A DNA stretch of 64,000 bases, taken from assembly GCA_013398055.1 (NCBI GenBank), contig VZRS01012522.1:62001-126000 (forward strand), given 5' to 3'. The notes beneath the pieces are model-generated. The model saw only the letters and a list, made by a program, of their open reading frames with translations, was not told where the DNA came from and did not search any database. Shown here one piece after another: positions 12,201 to 27,200 of the stretch. How positions within the stretch are numbered: position 1 is the first letter of the stretch; every line of letters begins with the position of its first letter. The stretch comes from Ifrita kowaldi. Its lineage: Eukaryota > Chordata > Aves > Passeriformes > Cinclosomatidae. The translations under genes and the position numbers were made by a program.

Positions 12201-15200
12201 CCTCCCTGGGCAGCCCCTGCCAAGGCCTGAGCACCCTTTCCATGGGGAAATTCCTGCTGATGTCCACCCTGAGCCTGCCCTGGCCCAGCCTGAGGCCGTT
12301 CCCTCTCCTCCTGTCCCTGTTCCCTGGGAGCAGAGCCCGACCCCCCCCGGCTGCCCCCTCCTGTCAGGGAGTTGTGCAGAGCCACAAGGTCCCCCCTGAG
12401 CCTCCTTTTCTCCAGGCTGAGCCCCTTTCCCAGCTCCCTCAGCTGCTGCTCCTAGGACTGACTCTCCAGACCCTTCATGTGCAAGTCTGATCTTCAAGTA
12501 TAATTTTATTTTGTTTGCTTTTATACCTCAGAGTTGATACAGAGTTACACAGATCTTTCATGTTACATCTTTCTGCCTAAGAAAATTTTGGGAGCTTTGT
12601 AAGATGACAGTCGTTTTACAGCACATTTGTATATATCAAAATACATCTTTACAACTTCTGGTGCTTTTTTCCAATGTAAATACTGGGAATTGTTCCCATA
12701 TTCAGCCTTACTTGAAGGTGCTGTGGCGTGCGAAGAACATCTGTCTAAATTTATCCAGGAACTTAATCCGAGCTGATTGAAATCAATCCCGTGTTGGGCT
12801 GCAATCACATTAAAGGATAACAGTGGAGTACCACTCTCAGGCACATGGAGGGATTTTTGGGGTCATCCTGTGCAGGGGCCAGGAGTTGGAATTGATGATC
12901 CTTGTGGGTCCCTTCCAACTCAGGATATTCCATGATGCCTTTTTAAAAGATGGCTACACTTGTCTAAATGAAGTAAAATTCTTTTGTTTTAAGCAGAATT
13001 AGTTTTTGCTCACTGCTGTCCTGACTAATTTTACACCTGTGAGAATGTAGGTAAAATGGAAGAAGAGTTGATGGACTCAGACTTCCCTTGTTTTCAGTGG
13101 CAGAGTGGTGGCTGTGGTGTGGTTCCTGATCTAAGTGACTGTTTTGTGTCTAATGTTGATCGCATTTAGAGACCTGCCATCTCACATTTGGGTTTCATTT
13201 TCATACAAAGTGATGTTTATACATGGACATCTGAAATCCCTGTGAATTTTAATAGTTTGAATTTATTACTGAAATTCAACCAAACCTTCAGCTGGTCCCT
13301 CTAATCAACAACAGCTCTTTTTCACCATTTTCTGTAAAACTGCTAAGAGAGGCAAAAGAGATGGGTGTCATGTTTTCCTTTGAAAAGTCTACCAATATAT
13401 GTCAAATTCATTTTGCTTCAGAAAATGAATAGGTTTCAGTACCTATTTCAGGAACTTTCTAAAACAAATCACTGTCTTTTAATGTAAAATAGGGATATGC
13501 AGCTATTTCAGGCCTTAATGTGCCTTAAACTTAGTCCTTCATGTTGTCTGGCATAAATCCAGTGGGCCTGTCCTTTGTATCTGTGCTTTGGATCTGTTCC
13601 TGTTATGTTAATTAGGGTAAGTATTTCACTTGACATCTCTTTTGAATGTAGCAGTTTATATCTGTGCCCTTCTGCTAGCAGTAGAACTCTTAAGAATAGA
13701 TTTGATGGCAGAGCAAGCATTTGTGTGTTCTCAGTGTGGGACTTGGGAGGCTCCGTGTGTTCACAGAAGATGAGATTGGCAGATTGTAACATCAGAAAAC
13801 AGTTGTGACTCATTAAAAATCTGGTTTTAACTGTGGTCAGTGTTGTACAGCATTGTGACAATTGGGCATCTTGGTACAGAAAGGGCTTTTGCCAAATAAT
13901 TCCCAGTTGATGCTGAAGGCTCAGTGAGGCCCTGGATGGCAGTGGGCAGGCTGTGTGTGCCAGGAGGGCACGGTGGGCACCGCCCCACAGTGACAGCGCA
14001 CGAGTGGGCGCTGAGTGCAGTCAAATGAATAGGACTTACATGTATTGGTTTCTGCTGCTGTTCAGTTTTATGAAGGCCATGTGAAATTCAGTGTGCAGTG
14101 GAGGACTGTGTGAACACAGTTTCTTAATGCTTTAAAAAAATAACACTAGTTCCTTTGATTTGTCAGGACTGTTTGAAGCCTAAAGTGGGCTGTCATGAGA
14201 TAAAGTGGAAAATTTGAAAGGTCGTCATCTCCTGGTTTGAAAGATTTTTTTCATGCTTGGCCAAGGGGTGTATGTTACTTATGAAAATGAAGTTATTCAG
14301 CATCTCAGATTCAGGGGAGTTTTGTGGAAAGCAAAATTGCAGGTCCTTTGAAATCAGGAACAGACTTAGCAGTGACTTTTTGTGGGACCGATGATGCTGT
14401 GGTTGGAATGTGAACAAGAAAGGTTTGGTTGCTATTTAAATTCAGTGCAAGTTCGTTATCTAAGTGGTTTCTGTGTATGGACCTTTACTCAACAGCAATC
14501 CCATTTTTAAGTCAGGCCCCCTGAGCAGGAGACAAGGTCTGGGCAAGGGGCAAACCTTGTGCAGTGTCCCACCTGCTTTGTGTCCTGAGAGGTCTGTGCT
14601 GGCAGCTCAGCAGGTTTGTTCTGGTGCTTATTCATCCTCCCAGCTCCTGCCTGAGTACCCAGTGCTTTGGAGAAGTATCGACTCAGTTAGGAAATCAGAT
14701 TTTGCAGCACAGAGTCCTGGATCACTGGGCCAGACCCCAAACCTGACATGTTTCAGGGGTGGTGAGTACATTTCCTGATGCAGAGGAGTTTTCTTGTAGC
14801 CCCTTCAGACACTGGCAGGGGCTCTGAGGTCTCCACCCAACCTTCCCTTCTCCAGGCTGAACGTTCCCAGCTCTCCCAGCCTGGCTCCATAGGGGATCTG
14901 CTCCAGTCCCTGTAGCAACTCCATGGCTTCCTCTGGACTTGCTCCAACAGTTCCATGTCCTTGTGTTGGAGGCACCAGAGCTGTGATCCCTGCTCTGGGT
15001 GGGATCTCAGGAGAGCAGAGTGCAGGGGACAGTCCCGTCCCTGGGCCTGCCCACACTGCTTTTGCTGCTCTGGTGTGCTGATTCTCCCTCCAGGGCAGAA
15101 GGAAGGTCCAACAGCCAGAGCAGAGCAGGAAAGGCCCAAAACCTTGGAGATATTTTGGTGTGTCTGTGTGCACTCACCTGTAACCAGTGCCTTTATCAGT

Positions 15201-18200
15201 GGCAGTGTTCTCATGTTCCTGCAGTGCCTGGAAGCTCTGGATTCTCAGTGTCTTGCAAGGCTGGTTTGGTTGTTCTCTGTGCCCTGACTGACTGGTTCCC
15301 TTATTTCTTTGTAGAGCAAGGCTTAGATCACATAGCAGAAAACATCCTTTCGTACCTCGATGCCAGATCCCTGTGTGCAGCAGAGCTGGTGTGCAAGGAG
15401 TGGCAGAGAGTCATCTCGGAGGGAATGCTGTGGAAAAAGCTCATTGAGAGAATGGTACGCACAGACCCGCTCTGGAAGGGGCTCTCAGAGAGGAGGGGTT
15501 GGTAAGTACCTGGACTCACCTCGTGCAGTGTTCTCCTTCGCCAGTTCCCTCAGAATGAGCTCTGCCCAAATGCAGCTTTCTAGTGAGTGCCTGTTGCTGA
15601 GCTCCTGGTCTCTGCTGGGACTGGAGGCCAAAGCCGTCAGCTCCCCTTTCTGCCCTGGCTTTGTCCCTGTCCTTTTGTGCTTCCATGTCTGTCACCATTT
15701 TTTCTTGCTTGAGTGTGTGCAAATTTGGAATTTCAGTTTTGCAGGGAGAGCTATCAATTCCATCAAGTCTCAAAAAACATCTGCAGGGCTTTTTCTCAAG
15801 TGAAGTATTTCCAATTCAACTTTTTATTTTTTGTTTCTTAAAATGTAAAGTAGCAGCTTGGGCTGCAGAAGCCTCTCAAAGAGAAACCCTTGCTGTTTGT
15901 GGCAATGGAGTTTTCCTGTCCTTCCCAAGACTCTGGAGAGCTGTTCTGCTTCAGAAACCTGTTTCCCTGTGCTCTCTAGTGGTGTGCCTGAGCAAAGGCA
16001 CGTATAGAGCAAGGGGATGCCACTCTGCTGCCTGGAGACCTTGTGGAGCAGGGAATCAGAACTGGAAAACACTGTTATCTTTTTAACCTTGGACAGTTTA
16101 AATATTTGTCAAATCGCAAAGTCACAAGGCTTGTAATGGTGATACTAAAAATTCTTCCAAGTGTTTTTGAGAATATGTGCTCAGGGTTTGTTCTGGGCAG
16201 GCTTTGCATTCCTGTGAAGTTTGGATTCTTTGTGGTACACTGAAAACTGTGTTTTTCCTTCTTTCTAGGGATCAGTACCTGTTTAAAAACAGACCAACAG
16301 ATGGGCCCCCCAATTCGTTTTACAGGTCCTTATACCCAAAGATAATCCAGGATATAGAGGTAGGTGTTCTGGTCTGTCCTGTCTGCAGGACAGATAATGG
16401 TGCTGATTTTGGGGTTCCACAGGTGGTGAATGTTGGAGCAGTGAATCTGTGTCACTACTGCTCTTGGGATGATGTAAAAAACACCCTCAGCAACTCCCTG
16501 CCACAGCAGGTGCAGTGGTTTGGTGTTCACACCATCCTTTTTGCATTTAAAGAGTTTTGGAACTCTTCTGGGACTCTGGATTTTAATAAAATAGCAGGTT
16601 TAGGACCCAGTACTCCAAGATAATTCCGTGTATTGCTGAATGTTCATTCACTCTCTCGGAAGGTGGTCTGAGGTTGATCCCTTGAACATCAATTATTTAA
16701 AATGTAACTTAGTACTTCTAAAGCAGTGACTCACTGTTGCAAATACAGCTTTGGTCCCCATATGGGGTTTTTCCTCTCTCCAGTGGTTTGATGGGAACAA
16801 TAATCAGTCCTATGATGATGAACCCACAGGGGCATCAGTGGTAAAGAAGCTTCAGATACAAAATTTTGCGTATCTTGTTTTGAGGTTTACAGAGCTGAGC
16901 TCGCTTGGTGGTTTTGAAATATTTCTGATAAATCAGGCTCATCCCAGTGTTCTGCCAGCAGGAGAAAATGTGTCTTGCTCTGTTTGCTGTACCCACCACA
17001 AAGCTCTGAAGTTACACCACAGACTGTCATGGATTTATTTCAGGATGGGAAATTATTGGTCTGAAATTCATTAGTGGGGAAATGTGTTTTGATGTTGAAG
17101 ACAGATGTGAACTAATGGAATCACTGCAGAATGGCAAATGGCAATTTGTGTTGCTTGGCACTCAGGAAACAAAATTATCCCGAACTCTGAACCCAGCTGT
17201 GAAATGGTTCTGCTGGCAGCCGTAATGTGCTTCCCAAATACCTTTTAATAAAGCCTGCTACATCATTTATAGACATTTAAAGATAAAGAACTGAGCACAA
17301 AATGCACCCTAGGCAAAATAAGGCCAAACTTGATATTCACCTGTGAGCTGAATGATCCGCTTTATTGTTTGAGGGGAGATGTATTTTCCCTGTAGGGAAT
17401 GAGAGTGATACTGCAATGATCAGAAGCCTGTAGGATTAAGAGCTTTTAGGGTGATGTTTTCTTGCTTTCTGCACAATTCTGGCCTAGTTCTGTAAAGAAA
17501 ATGGGCAAAAAGCAGCGTGAAAACCTTTGCATAGAACACTAAAACAGTTTGGCATTACTGTAACTCACACTTTCAGTGTTATTCTTCTGAATCTCATTTT
17601 GTAAGTGGAACATTTATGTAGGCATTGTTGTTATTAGAGATGGAAGGACTCCTTGAAGGTGTTCTGAGGGCGTTCTAAGGCCTTTTGAATTATCTCAATC
17701 TGCTCTTTAATGCTTTGATTCTTTACTTGCTGTAGATTTGCTTTCCAGTGCACAGAAACAAAGCTTCTGAATTGAATACTTCTTGCTAGGATGAAACAAA
17801 TAGGAAAAACCCAAACCCCTCGTGCTTCTCTCATCCCCAATATCAATAATAAATTAAAAAAAATTGTCAGTCTTTGAATAGCTGAGAGTGGGAAAAGAGT
17901 AGGTTGTTAAAAATGTAGTAATGAGCATGTTTCTTAAAAAAAAAAAAATCCTAAATTTCATTACATTAACAATAAATTTATTAAACCTCAAATTAGGAGA
18001 AAAATTTGCACTGCGCAGCCTGATAACAAGAGCTCATCCATTCCAAATGGATACAAAACTCATTGGTGCTTGCAAATCAAGAGACCCAGACTTCCAAGCC
18101 TCCTTTGAACCTTAAGTTTCTCTGAGTTTTAGCTCATGGCTGTTTATTTTCCATTCAGTGAGGCTCAGGTGGCTGCTGTGGGGCTGCAGGATATGCAGTC

Positions 18201-21200
18201 AGGGCTTGTCCCTGTTTGTGGGGTGGAGCTGGAGCCCAGCCTCAGGCATTAAAAACCACTCCGAGGAGTGAGCCTGGGAATGAGCACACGGTGAACTGGG
18301 AGCTGTTGCCATGGTTTCTGCCCATTCCAGGCTGCCTGGCAATCCAGCTGCTGCTGCCTGTGCTTCCTGGGCTTTCTATCTCGTGCTGGTGTCCTTAAGG
18401 GTGTTAAATATTCCTGGCCATTCCAGGAGCTCCGGGGTGTCTCAGGCTCAGGCAGAGCAGGAAAGCAGAATCAGGGCTGTGAGGGAAAATCCCCTCTAGT
18501 TCTCTACCTTCCCTTCCATGCCTGGCTACAAACCCACGAACACCTTGAGTCCTCAGTGGCTGTCAGGCACTTGGGGTAGAATTGAAGGTGTTGGCAATGA
18601 CCTTCCCACCATCCACGGCCTGTGGGCACTTGGGACGTGCACTAAACCTGGAATCAGCCAGCACCTCTTGGCTCTGGGCTCCTGCCTCTGCACTGCCCTG
18701 GAGCAGGAGGAAGGGGAGCCTGTCCTTGCACAAATGCAGGAAAGAAATGCATCTTTGTCCAGCCTTCCAGAGTGGAGAAGTGTGTGTTTGAAAAGCAGGG
18801 GTTAATTCCAGAGTCACCAGTGCTCCGTTGGCACGGGCAGCGCGTTTCCTGCTCCCGGTTCCTCAGAACTGCTGGGCTGGAGGGAGGGCAGCAGAGCAGC
18901 ACAGGGGAGTTGTGCCACAGCAGGTTTTTCCCTGCTTACATATTCCCTCCAAGCCCTCTGAAATATTGCTGTTTGCCAGGCCTCCGACCTGGAGAGGGCT
19001 TGGTGTTTGTGCTAATAGTCAGGGGCCCAATAATTCTTCCACTTCCAAAAGTCTATTAGAATTTTTCAAATAAATCACCCTTTAAAGTACTTTTCACAAA
19101 TTGGTTCCCTAAAGGCCTGTCAAAAGAAGCTTTTAACACTGTTTAAAATGTAGAGAGTGAGTACCAATAACAACCAGACTTAGCTTTAAGATTAACTTTT
19201 TCCTCCTCTTCCTGTTTTGAAGCCTGAAGTTGCTGTTCCACAGTTTTGTACTTTCCCCATTCTCCCATGTTTCACAGCAATGTGCAGAAGCTCTTCAATG
19301 AGACTTCCATCTTAGCTGTGATGAAAACTTTTTGGTCTCTGAATACCAAAAAGTTTTCTTCAAATATTTGCCTGGATCTTTAATAAGATCTTCCTGTTTC
19401 TGTCAGGGGGTCAGAGTTTAGGGAGCCATATTAACATTTATAGCATTATATACTTGTTGTTAAAAACAAATCCAAAGGATTTGATTTTTTAATACAGTAA
19501 AATAAATTTGATAGGGCGCAAAAATCTTGTCATTTGGTATTTTACCACAAAGATCAACCAAATTCTGCTAGATTGTTTCCAAGGGTGAGAGTTAAGAATT
19601 TACTGCAGCTGGTGCTGAATTGGGTTGGGGGCAGAGATAAGCTCAAAGCAGAATGTGCTCTCTGACTGTCAGAATTTGAAAAATAACCCCAAACCTGAAT
19701 TAACAATTGGAAGGAAAAATGAGGAATGATAAACAGCAAATTTGAATTCTTTCCCTTGGGCTCTACTTGTGGGTCAAAAGTTCATGCAACCACAAAGTGG
19801 TGGTAGCTGAAGGTAACACAGGCAGGGATTTGGCAGAGGGAGCTTCCCTTGCCTCTCCAGAAATGTAGTGGTGCCAGTGTGTGTTCATTTAATGCCAAAC
19901 ACGTTTTAGGAACATAATGTCACTTCTGAAGTCATTGGATTTGAAAATAAGAGGACATTTAGAGATCTGAAACCAAATTCTTGGAAAGAGATGGTTACTC
20001 CCCACCTCCACTGTGAAGCCAAATATTTAATTAGGTTTAGTTTCACAAGAGGTGGTCCCGTTCCTCCAAACGTCTCCAAGTCACATGTTGAACTGCCAGG
20101 GTTCTTTAGGAGCTTTTTTAAAAGGGAAAACCTATTTGGATTTGGATTTGGGGGGGGTTTATCCTAGAAAACTGGACTTGGTTTGAGAGCTTGTTTGTGG
20201 AGAGCCCCAGTTGGAGCGGGGTGTCCAGTGCGGGGTTGGCTGTTCCATGGGCACAGTGCCAGGCTGAGAAGTTTAGTGCTGCTGATTCCAGAACCCCAAG
20301 TCCCTGGAATTTTTCCATATTATTTGTGAAGCTCAGCCAACTGTTGTGTTGTCCCCTCAGGATTAGCACAGGTATCTATTTCTGGTGACGAGTTGAGAAG
20401 ACTTTATTCCATAAATGTTCCCCTTATCTTGAGGCACATGGTGAGTGCCCTCAGATGGTTTCCATGGAGACTTGGGTCCACCTAATCAAGATGAGAATTA
20501 AAATGTGGTTTTTCTGAAGACTTAAGGAAAATGTGGTGCCAGGCCATCAGATAAACACTCCATGTTCTTCTGATTTCTGAAAAATTCAGGTTTTGGGACT
20601 GGAACTGAAATTTTAAAGCCTTGGGACACTTTGAAAAGGGGAAAAAGTCAGTTCTTGCCCTAAGTCCCTGCCTGCATTGGGAGATGATTGTTTATGAAAG
20701 TTGCAGGGTATAATTTCTGAGGAAAAAGGGTTTGTTTAGTACTGCTCTAATTATGATGCTGGAGAAATTTTATGTGCATGTGTGGGGAGAATCTGGTCAG
20801 CATTACATGCCTAGAAATTTTTTCAGCCAGCCTTTGAAATCTCTATTCCACAGGCACTTTCCAAAAAGCATTTCTTAAAACTGAAGCTGGCCAAGGAAAG
20901 TGGAGGCTTTGGAGCAGGAGGGACCAAGTTCTTGTGGTGCATGGCACAGATTTCAGCTCTCTCCTCTGAGCAGGGCAGAACTCCCCTTTCAGCTGCCCCA
21001 GCCACGGGGTGGGGCCCTGGCTTGGCTCCTTTGCTTCCCTTTGCCCACGTCACTCCTGCTTTTTAACACAAATGGGCTGGAGAGCAGCCCCTGGAAAGGG
21101 ACCTGGGGGTGCTGGTGCATGGCCAGTTGGATCTGAGTCAGCAGTGCCTGGAGCCAGGAGGGACATCCCTGTGCTGGGGACACCGGGGGCAAGGGAGGGA

Positions 21201-24200
21201 TTGTCCCACTCTGCTCTGGGCTGGGGCAGCCTCACCTCCAGTGCTGGGGCAGTTTGGGTGCCCCAACATCAGAGAGATCCAAAGCTGTTCCAGAGTGTCC
21301 AGAGGAGGGAGCCGGGAATGGGGAAGGGTCTGGAGGGGCCACGCGAGGAGCGGCTGAGGGCACTGGGCTGGTCCAGCTGCAGCAGAGGAGCTGAGGGCAG
21401 AGCTCCCCGGGGCTGCAGCTCCTGCCGAGGGCAGCGCAGGGACAGCTCCGAGCTCTGCTCTGGGACAGGGACAGCAGCCAGGGAGCGGCTGGAGCTGGGC
21501 CAGGGCAGGCTCAGGCTGCAGAGCAGGGAAAGGTTCTTCCCCAGAGGGTGCTGGGCACTGCCCGGGCTCCCCAGGGAATGGGCACGGCCTGAGGCTGCCA
21601 GAGCTCCCAGGGGTGCCCAGGGTGGGATTGCCGGGGTGTCTGTGCAGGGCCAGGGGCTGGATTGATGATCCTTGTGGATCCCTTCTAACTGAGGATACTC
21701 AGTGACTCTGTGAACTTTGTACTTTCCATGGTGTTGTGCATAAACTGAGTTGTTGTCTCCAATGAAACTGAAAAGGTGCAATAATTTTGGTTTTCAGCAG
21801 CGTTATTGTGAGGTGAGGTATACAGTCAGATACACATGTCACTAGAGTGCCTCAGAGGACCCCCAGCTCTTTTCATTGTTACTGGCTTGTATTTTTAAGA
21901 TTCCCTCTCCAGGTCTGGCAGTTACAGCACGCACTTCTCCATTGCTTTGGTGTAAGCAGGAATCCATTTAAGGTCTGCATGTATTGATGTTGCACCTGTA
22001 ACATAAAAGCTCAAAATTTTAGTCTTAAGTGTGTAAATTGATGGAAATCAGTGGAAATGAAGATCTGACAGAAAACCAGGCAGAGCCATCAGGGTGTGTT
22101 ACTGTGATCATGGCAGCTGCAAGGATGGAAAAGATGCTGCCCTGGAATCCCTTTGGGCTCCCGTGCTTTGAGGCTGTGTTTGCAGAGGGGCTTGGTGCAC
22201 AGGACAGACCTTTCAGGGAAGAGCAGCTTTGTCCATTTGCATCCTCCTGTTCCAGGACTCCTGAGTGGGAGTTGAGTGGATTCTTTATTTGTTACCTGGG
22301 GAAGCAGAACAGCTCACATCAGCTCAGGCTGGCCAGCACAGCCTCCAGAGACAGAAGCACAGGGACGAGGTGCAGCTGCACTTGGGGTCATCCCTGTCTC
22401 TCGTGCCCTTCCTCAGTGGTGTGTTGTGCCTCCCACAGCACATCGGGCATTCCCAGCACCCTGGGCAGTGACAGTCCCAGAGTGACTGTTCTTTGGATCT
22501 GAGAGTGCAGTTCATGTTGCCTTTTTTATCTGGTTCGCCTAAGGTGTCTAGCAGCATTTTGACACTTGGAGAACACACTGCCTTTTCCTCAGGCGTGGTT
22601 CCATGGTCAGTACTACACTGTCAGCTTTCTCCCAGAGTCACTCCTATATCCTTGCTTGTCAGTGGGCTTTGATGCAGTTTCTCCAAGCCTGCTCTTCCTT
22701 TGTAAGGCATCAGCATATTCCACTGCCCAGACTGATCTCACTCAGCACTGCAAGGTTGATCTGTGCTTTTAAAGTGGGGCTTTAGAAGTGGATGAGCAAA
22801 GCTGCAGTGAGGGACAGAGCACAGGGATGGTTGTACCTGGTGGCCTTGGGCCAGCTCCATGCTTAGAGCATCAGTCCCATGCAGAGAGGGGTCACACTCC
22901 TCAGTTTGTATTGTCACATCTGGATCTTACGTGAGCAGCTACAAACTTCAAGAACTTTTGGTCTTGAATTCTGCTGAGCAACTTGCTAGGAAAAGCTTCT
23001 GTTTCCTTTTGGTCTAGAGTTGTTTGGATTTCTGGACTTTGTTGTTTATGTTTTGCTGAGTCCAGCCAGAAAGCCACTTCTCTGCAGAGTCCTGGGGAGC
23101 AGCCCAAGCCCTCGAGGAAATTAACATCTCATAGCCTTTCTTCTTCGGGCTGATGCAGAGACTACGAAAGCTCTTTGTCCCTCACTGTCTCTCAGCAGTT
23201 TGGAGCCCCAGCAGGGAATTCCAGAGTCAAGCCAGGATCTGGGGAATCCTTCAAGAGCTTGATGCTGGTTTTTCCTCCTGATAGACTTCAGAGAGTCCAA
23301 GAGAGGAAAGACCTCGAGGGTGCAGAGAACCTCATGCCGTGGCCAATCTGTCATTTTGTCTTTGCTTATCAAACCCTCTCAACTTCATCATGAATGAATT
23401 ATTAAGCCCTCTCTACCCTGGTGACACAAGTTCATTTACTTGTGCCTTCCCTCTGCCACGGTCAGGAAGGATTTCCCTTTTTCCCTTTGAAGAAAGCGTG
23501 AGAAGAACAAAGGGTTGGATTTTCATGGCCTAATGCGTCAGGAGAAATCCCTACATACGTAACAAATGTGGATGTTCCTTTTGCTTTTTCCTGCCCCCCT
23601 TGTCCTGCAGGAGAATTGTGTATTCAGAGGGAACAGAAACTCCTTGGTTTATAGGATTAAGATAAACCCACTTACTCTGCAATAACATTCGCAAGGATAA
23701 AAATGCAATTGTTAGCCAAGAAGCTGAATACAGTGTACATTATCCAATGGGAAAAAACCCCTGTTCCTAGTAGATTATCCTTAACACTTCCAATGTATAG
23801 TTAGTGTTCCAGCTGTTAATCCAGATGAATTGCATTTTTTTCCACTGTGCATCTTTGCACCAGTGACTGTGTTCTGGCGTGGTCAAGGCTTGGCTATACC
23901 TCTGCATCTTGGACTATCTTCTATTTGTACTTTTCTCATGAAATGCCTTTTTTTTCTTTCAGTCCATTTGTGCACCGCTTCAGCTGCCAAATGGCTCTCC
24001 TGCTGTGGCCAATGCTTTGGCAAATGCTCGGTGTTTATCCCTTGTATGTCCAGATTTTGTTGGTTGTGCAGCATTTGTGAGCTCCTTGCTGCTGTTGCTC
24101 TGGTGAGCTTTCAGGAGAGTGTGAGAAACTGTGAGTGTGAACTCAGGAGACTGTTCTGCTTTTATCTGGGAAACCTGAGTTCAGAGGCAGAGGAGACTTT

Positions 24201-27200
24201 TGAGGGGACCTGTAGAAAATACAGTAGTGGGTGTTGGATATATTGGTGTTGGTTTGGAACCACAGATACGTAAATAAACTGTGGGATTCTTCAGCCCTGA
24301 CTCCCTGGTGCTTGTAAGAGTCCATAGGCACAGTGATCTCCTCAGCCCTCATACCTGCTGTCCTCCCTGCTCCATGTATCCAGTCAGGATATCTCCTGGC
24401 AGGAGGGTGCAGATGACGACTTTCTCTCACTGCGCCGTGGAGCAGCAACCAGAAATTCCCTACAGCAGAAGCTTTCGGGTGGTTGCCAGTTCTGCATTAA
24501 CCATGTTCCTCTCGGAGGGTCCTCCAGTTGCCCACCCACTCAGTCTGTTCAGTCATCCCAAATGTTATTTCTCTGGATGTGCACATCTGGTTTCACTCTG
24601 CTGCCCAGGGAAGTGCTGCTGTACATTCTGTGTGTCGTGGCTGCTTTCCCAGCATCCCAGGAATTAAGGCAGCGGGAGGGGATTTTACAAGTTCTCCAAA
24701 AACAGGCACTGTTTTCCCACAGTAGCCACAGCACATAATGGCTACATGGAATGACATCTACTCCCAGAAGTGAAGTGTGCACCTGTATGTGACTTACTGC
24801 CCTCACAGAGATACACACGAGACTTTAGTTGCCTTTATCTGAAGCATTTTCTTACGGGGAGCAGCTGAAGTAGCTTCCTGTAGTGAGCCTGTGAGAATTG
24901 AGCCAGCTCGTGTCCCCCGTGCCCGGTGAGCGCACTTCCACTGCGTGCTGCTCTGTGTGGGAAGCTGTGACCAGCAGCATTTGGGATTTGTGGGGTTCCC
25001 AAGGCGTTCTGGAGCTGTTGGGAGTGGCTGTCACAGGAAGCTGAAGTGTGGAAGTGCTCCTGGGCAGTTTGAGCACTCACAGCTCCTCTGGCACATGCTT
25101 GATGTAACTGCTTAGTGCAGAGCTGTCCAAGAACAGGGCTTTGGGGAAGCTCTCCCTTAAGACTGTTCAGAACTGAGCATCTGAACATAAATAGTTTCTG
25201 AAACTATTGAAATTGGCCGACTGGGATCTCTGATGCTTTATCTCCTGTGTCTCCAGTGTTCCTATTGCACATTTAAATCTGCTGCCTTCAGATCTGTAAT
25301 TATATTGGTTCCTGCTGCTAATGCCTGCAGTCCTCTCCTGTTCCTGAGGGTCAGAGCAGTTGATGAGCTGCAGTCCTGCCCTCCTAGCCCAGATGAGATA
25401 AAGCTTGGGAATTGCCTGTCCTTCCCCCTCCAAGCCTGTGTTCCATGCTGAGCAGGGAGCGGGATGAGCTGGGCTGTTCCCTCCAAGGCTGACCCAGAGC
25501 AGTGCCAGGTTTGAGCCCAGGTCCCAGTGTGTCAATCAGCAGGGCACTGGCTGGCCAGGACAGCTGATCCCAAACTGACACCCTCACTGTCCTGATTTCA
25601 TTGGCTTCCCCACCTGACTGCGAGGGAATGAGAGGGGATGAGTGACCTGTCAGCTGCTCCTCTAGAAGGATCTCTTGGCATTTATGATTTAGACAAATTC
25701 CTGAGGCACATCAGGTTTGTATTAGGACTGGGGATAATTCCCTCCGAATTTCATAATGGGAGACAGTTGAAGGAGCAAACACATGGAAAACAAAGTGGAA
25801 AGTCAGTTTTCCCTTGAAGCAGACATGATTTCCTAGAATTGGGATGTCATAGTCACACTCCACTTCTGTCTTTACTGAGGGTTCAGTCAATTTTAGTCTT
25901 GGAGGAGCTGTAGAGGTGCCTGCTACTGCTTTGGAAGTTAGGATTACATAATAAATATGCTTTTCCAAACAAACTGACAGTCTGTCAGCTTCTCCCCAGG
26001 TTTCCATGCAGTATTTGGGGAGAATCTCAGGGAAATAGCTAAACAGATGGCCTGTTCTGGTGCCTGTACTGGAAGGTGAAAGCATCCCAGCCTGCCCAGG
26101 TGCTGCAGGTGTTGGCCTGGGGTTCTGGGCACAGATTCTCTTATGGTTGAGTTAGGATCTTCCTGTCCAAAACCCTACATTTCTTTGAATCCAGCGTCGG
26201 TTTTCCAAAAAGGAATAAAGCTGATTAAGACCTGAAAATCATGCTGGTTCTGGTGTGAAATAGTTTGCAGCTTTTTAAGGCATGTCAAGTCTCTTTCCTT
26301 AAGAATATCTCTCAGAATGAAAATGTCAAGAATTACCCTTCCACAGATTTTAAGTGGGGGGAGGAAAGCAGGTTTGGGTTACTTGAAACCTTATAATTCC
26401 TGTTGAGCTTTATTTTCATCAGGGTTTTAGGTGCTTTCAGGAGGGTTTCATATCTCAAACCCCTTTCCAAGGTGTGTAACTAGGATTAATGGGTGATGTG
26501 GCTGGGTTGGGGAAGGGAAGGCCCAGGAAATCCCTTCACCCACATGTTGGACTCAGCAGTTCTGTCATGTTGGTCACTCAGGTGAGGCTGGACATGTGAG
26601 CTCAAAGATCTCATCTTTGCTGCTTTTGTTGGTTGGTCACATAAACATGAGGGGAACCAAAGGGTTCTGGAATGTATCTCTGTAATGGCTCCTTGGGAAA
26701 TTCTCATTAAGGTTGGTTGACCATCATTGCCTCCATAAACACAGTCTTTGTCATGACAAATTACACAAGTGCTAATTCTAATTCATTGTGGTTTGTGTGT
26801 ATTTATTGGGAGCAGGAGAAGATACTTGTTTTATATCCTTCAGATTCAAGGATGGTGTGTGCAGAAGTGGGAAGCTGGGGGGGTGTGGGACAGTCCTGCT
26901 CCAGCCTCAGGCCCAACTCCTGTTTTTGCCCTCAGACTATAGAATCCAACTGGAGGTGTGGGAGGCACAACTTGCAAAGGATCCAGTGCCGCTCCGAGAA
27001 CAGCAAAGGGGTCTACTGTTTACAGTATGATGATGAGAAGATCATCAGTGGCCTACGAGATAACTCCATTAAGGTGAGCACTTCTCCTTGTCCTTTCCCT
27101 GGGGAGCTGCCTGTGCTTCCTTGGTGTCTCTTGGTGGGACAGTGTGTGTGTGTGGTTGGTGAGGGTGGGATGTCTGAGCCTGGCAAAGTCTCACCTGCAC

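Larger units (their letters stand above)
10596..15314 (+). other. FBXW11: FBXW11 intron between D-domain and F-box exons (4.7 kb)
   Basis: GT-AG intron with three CR1 pieces: about 12056-12480 antisense, 12842-12945 sense and about 14795-15080 antisense. The rest shows no gene or RNA I can support. Confidence 0.9.

Noticed and set aside
11906..12490. 194-codon + strand frame and overlapping - strand frames
   Set aside because: Covers the antisense CR1 at about 12056-12480.
16360..16623. Cys-rich frame continuing after the linker exon ([12 protein letters not shown])
   Set aside because: A good donor (gtaggt) ends the exon at 16359 and the next WD40 exon joins in phase; this is intron read-through.
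21009..21781. 218-codon + and 170-codon - frames
   Set aside because: Both read through the sense CR1 at 21066-21715.
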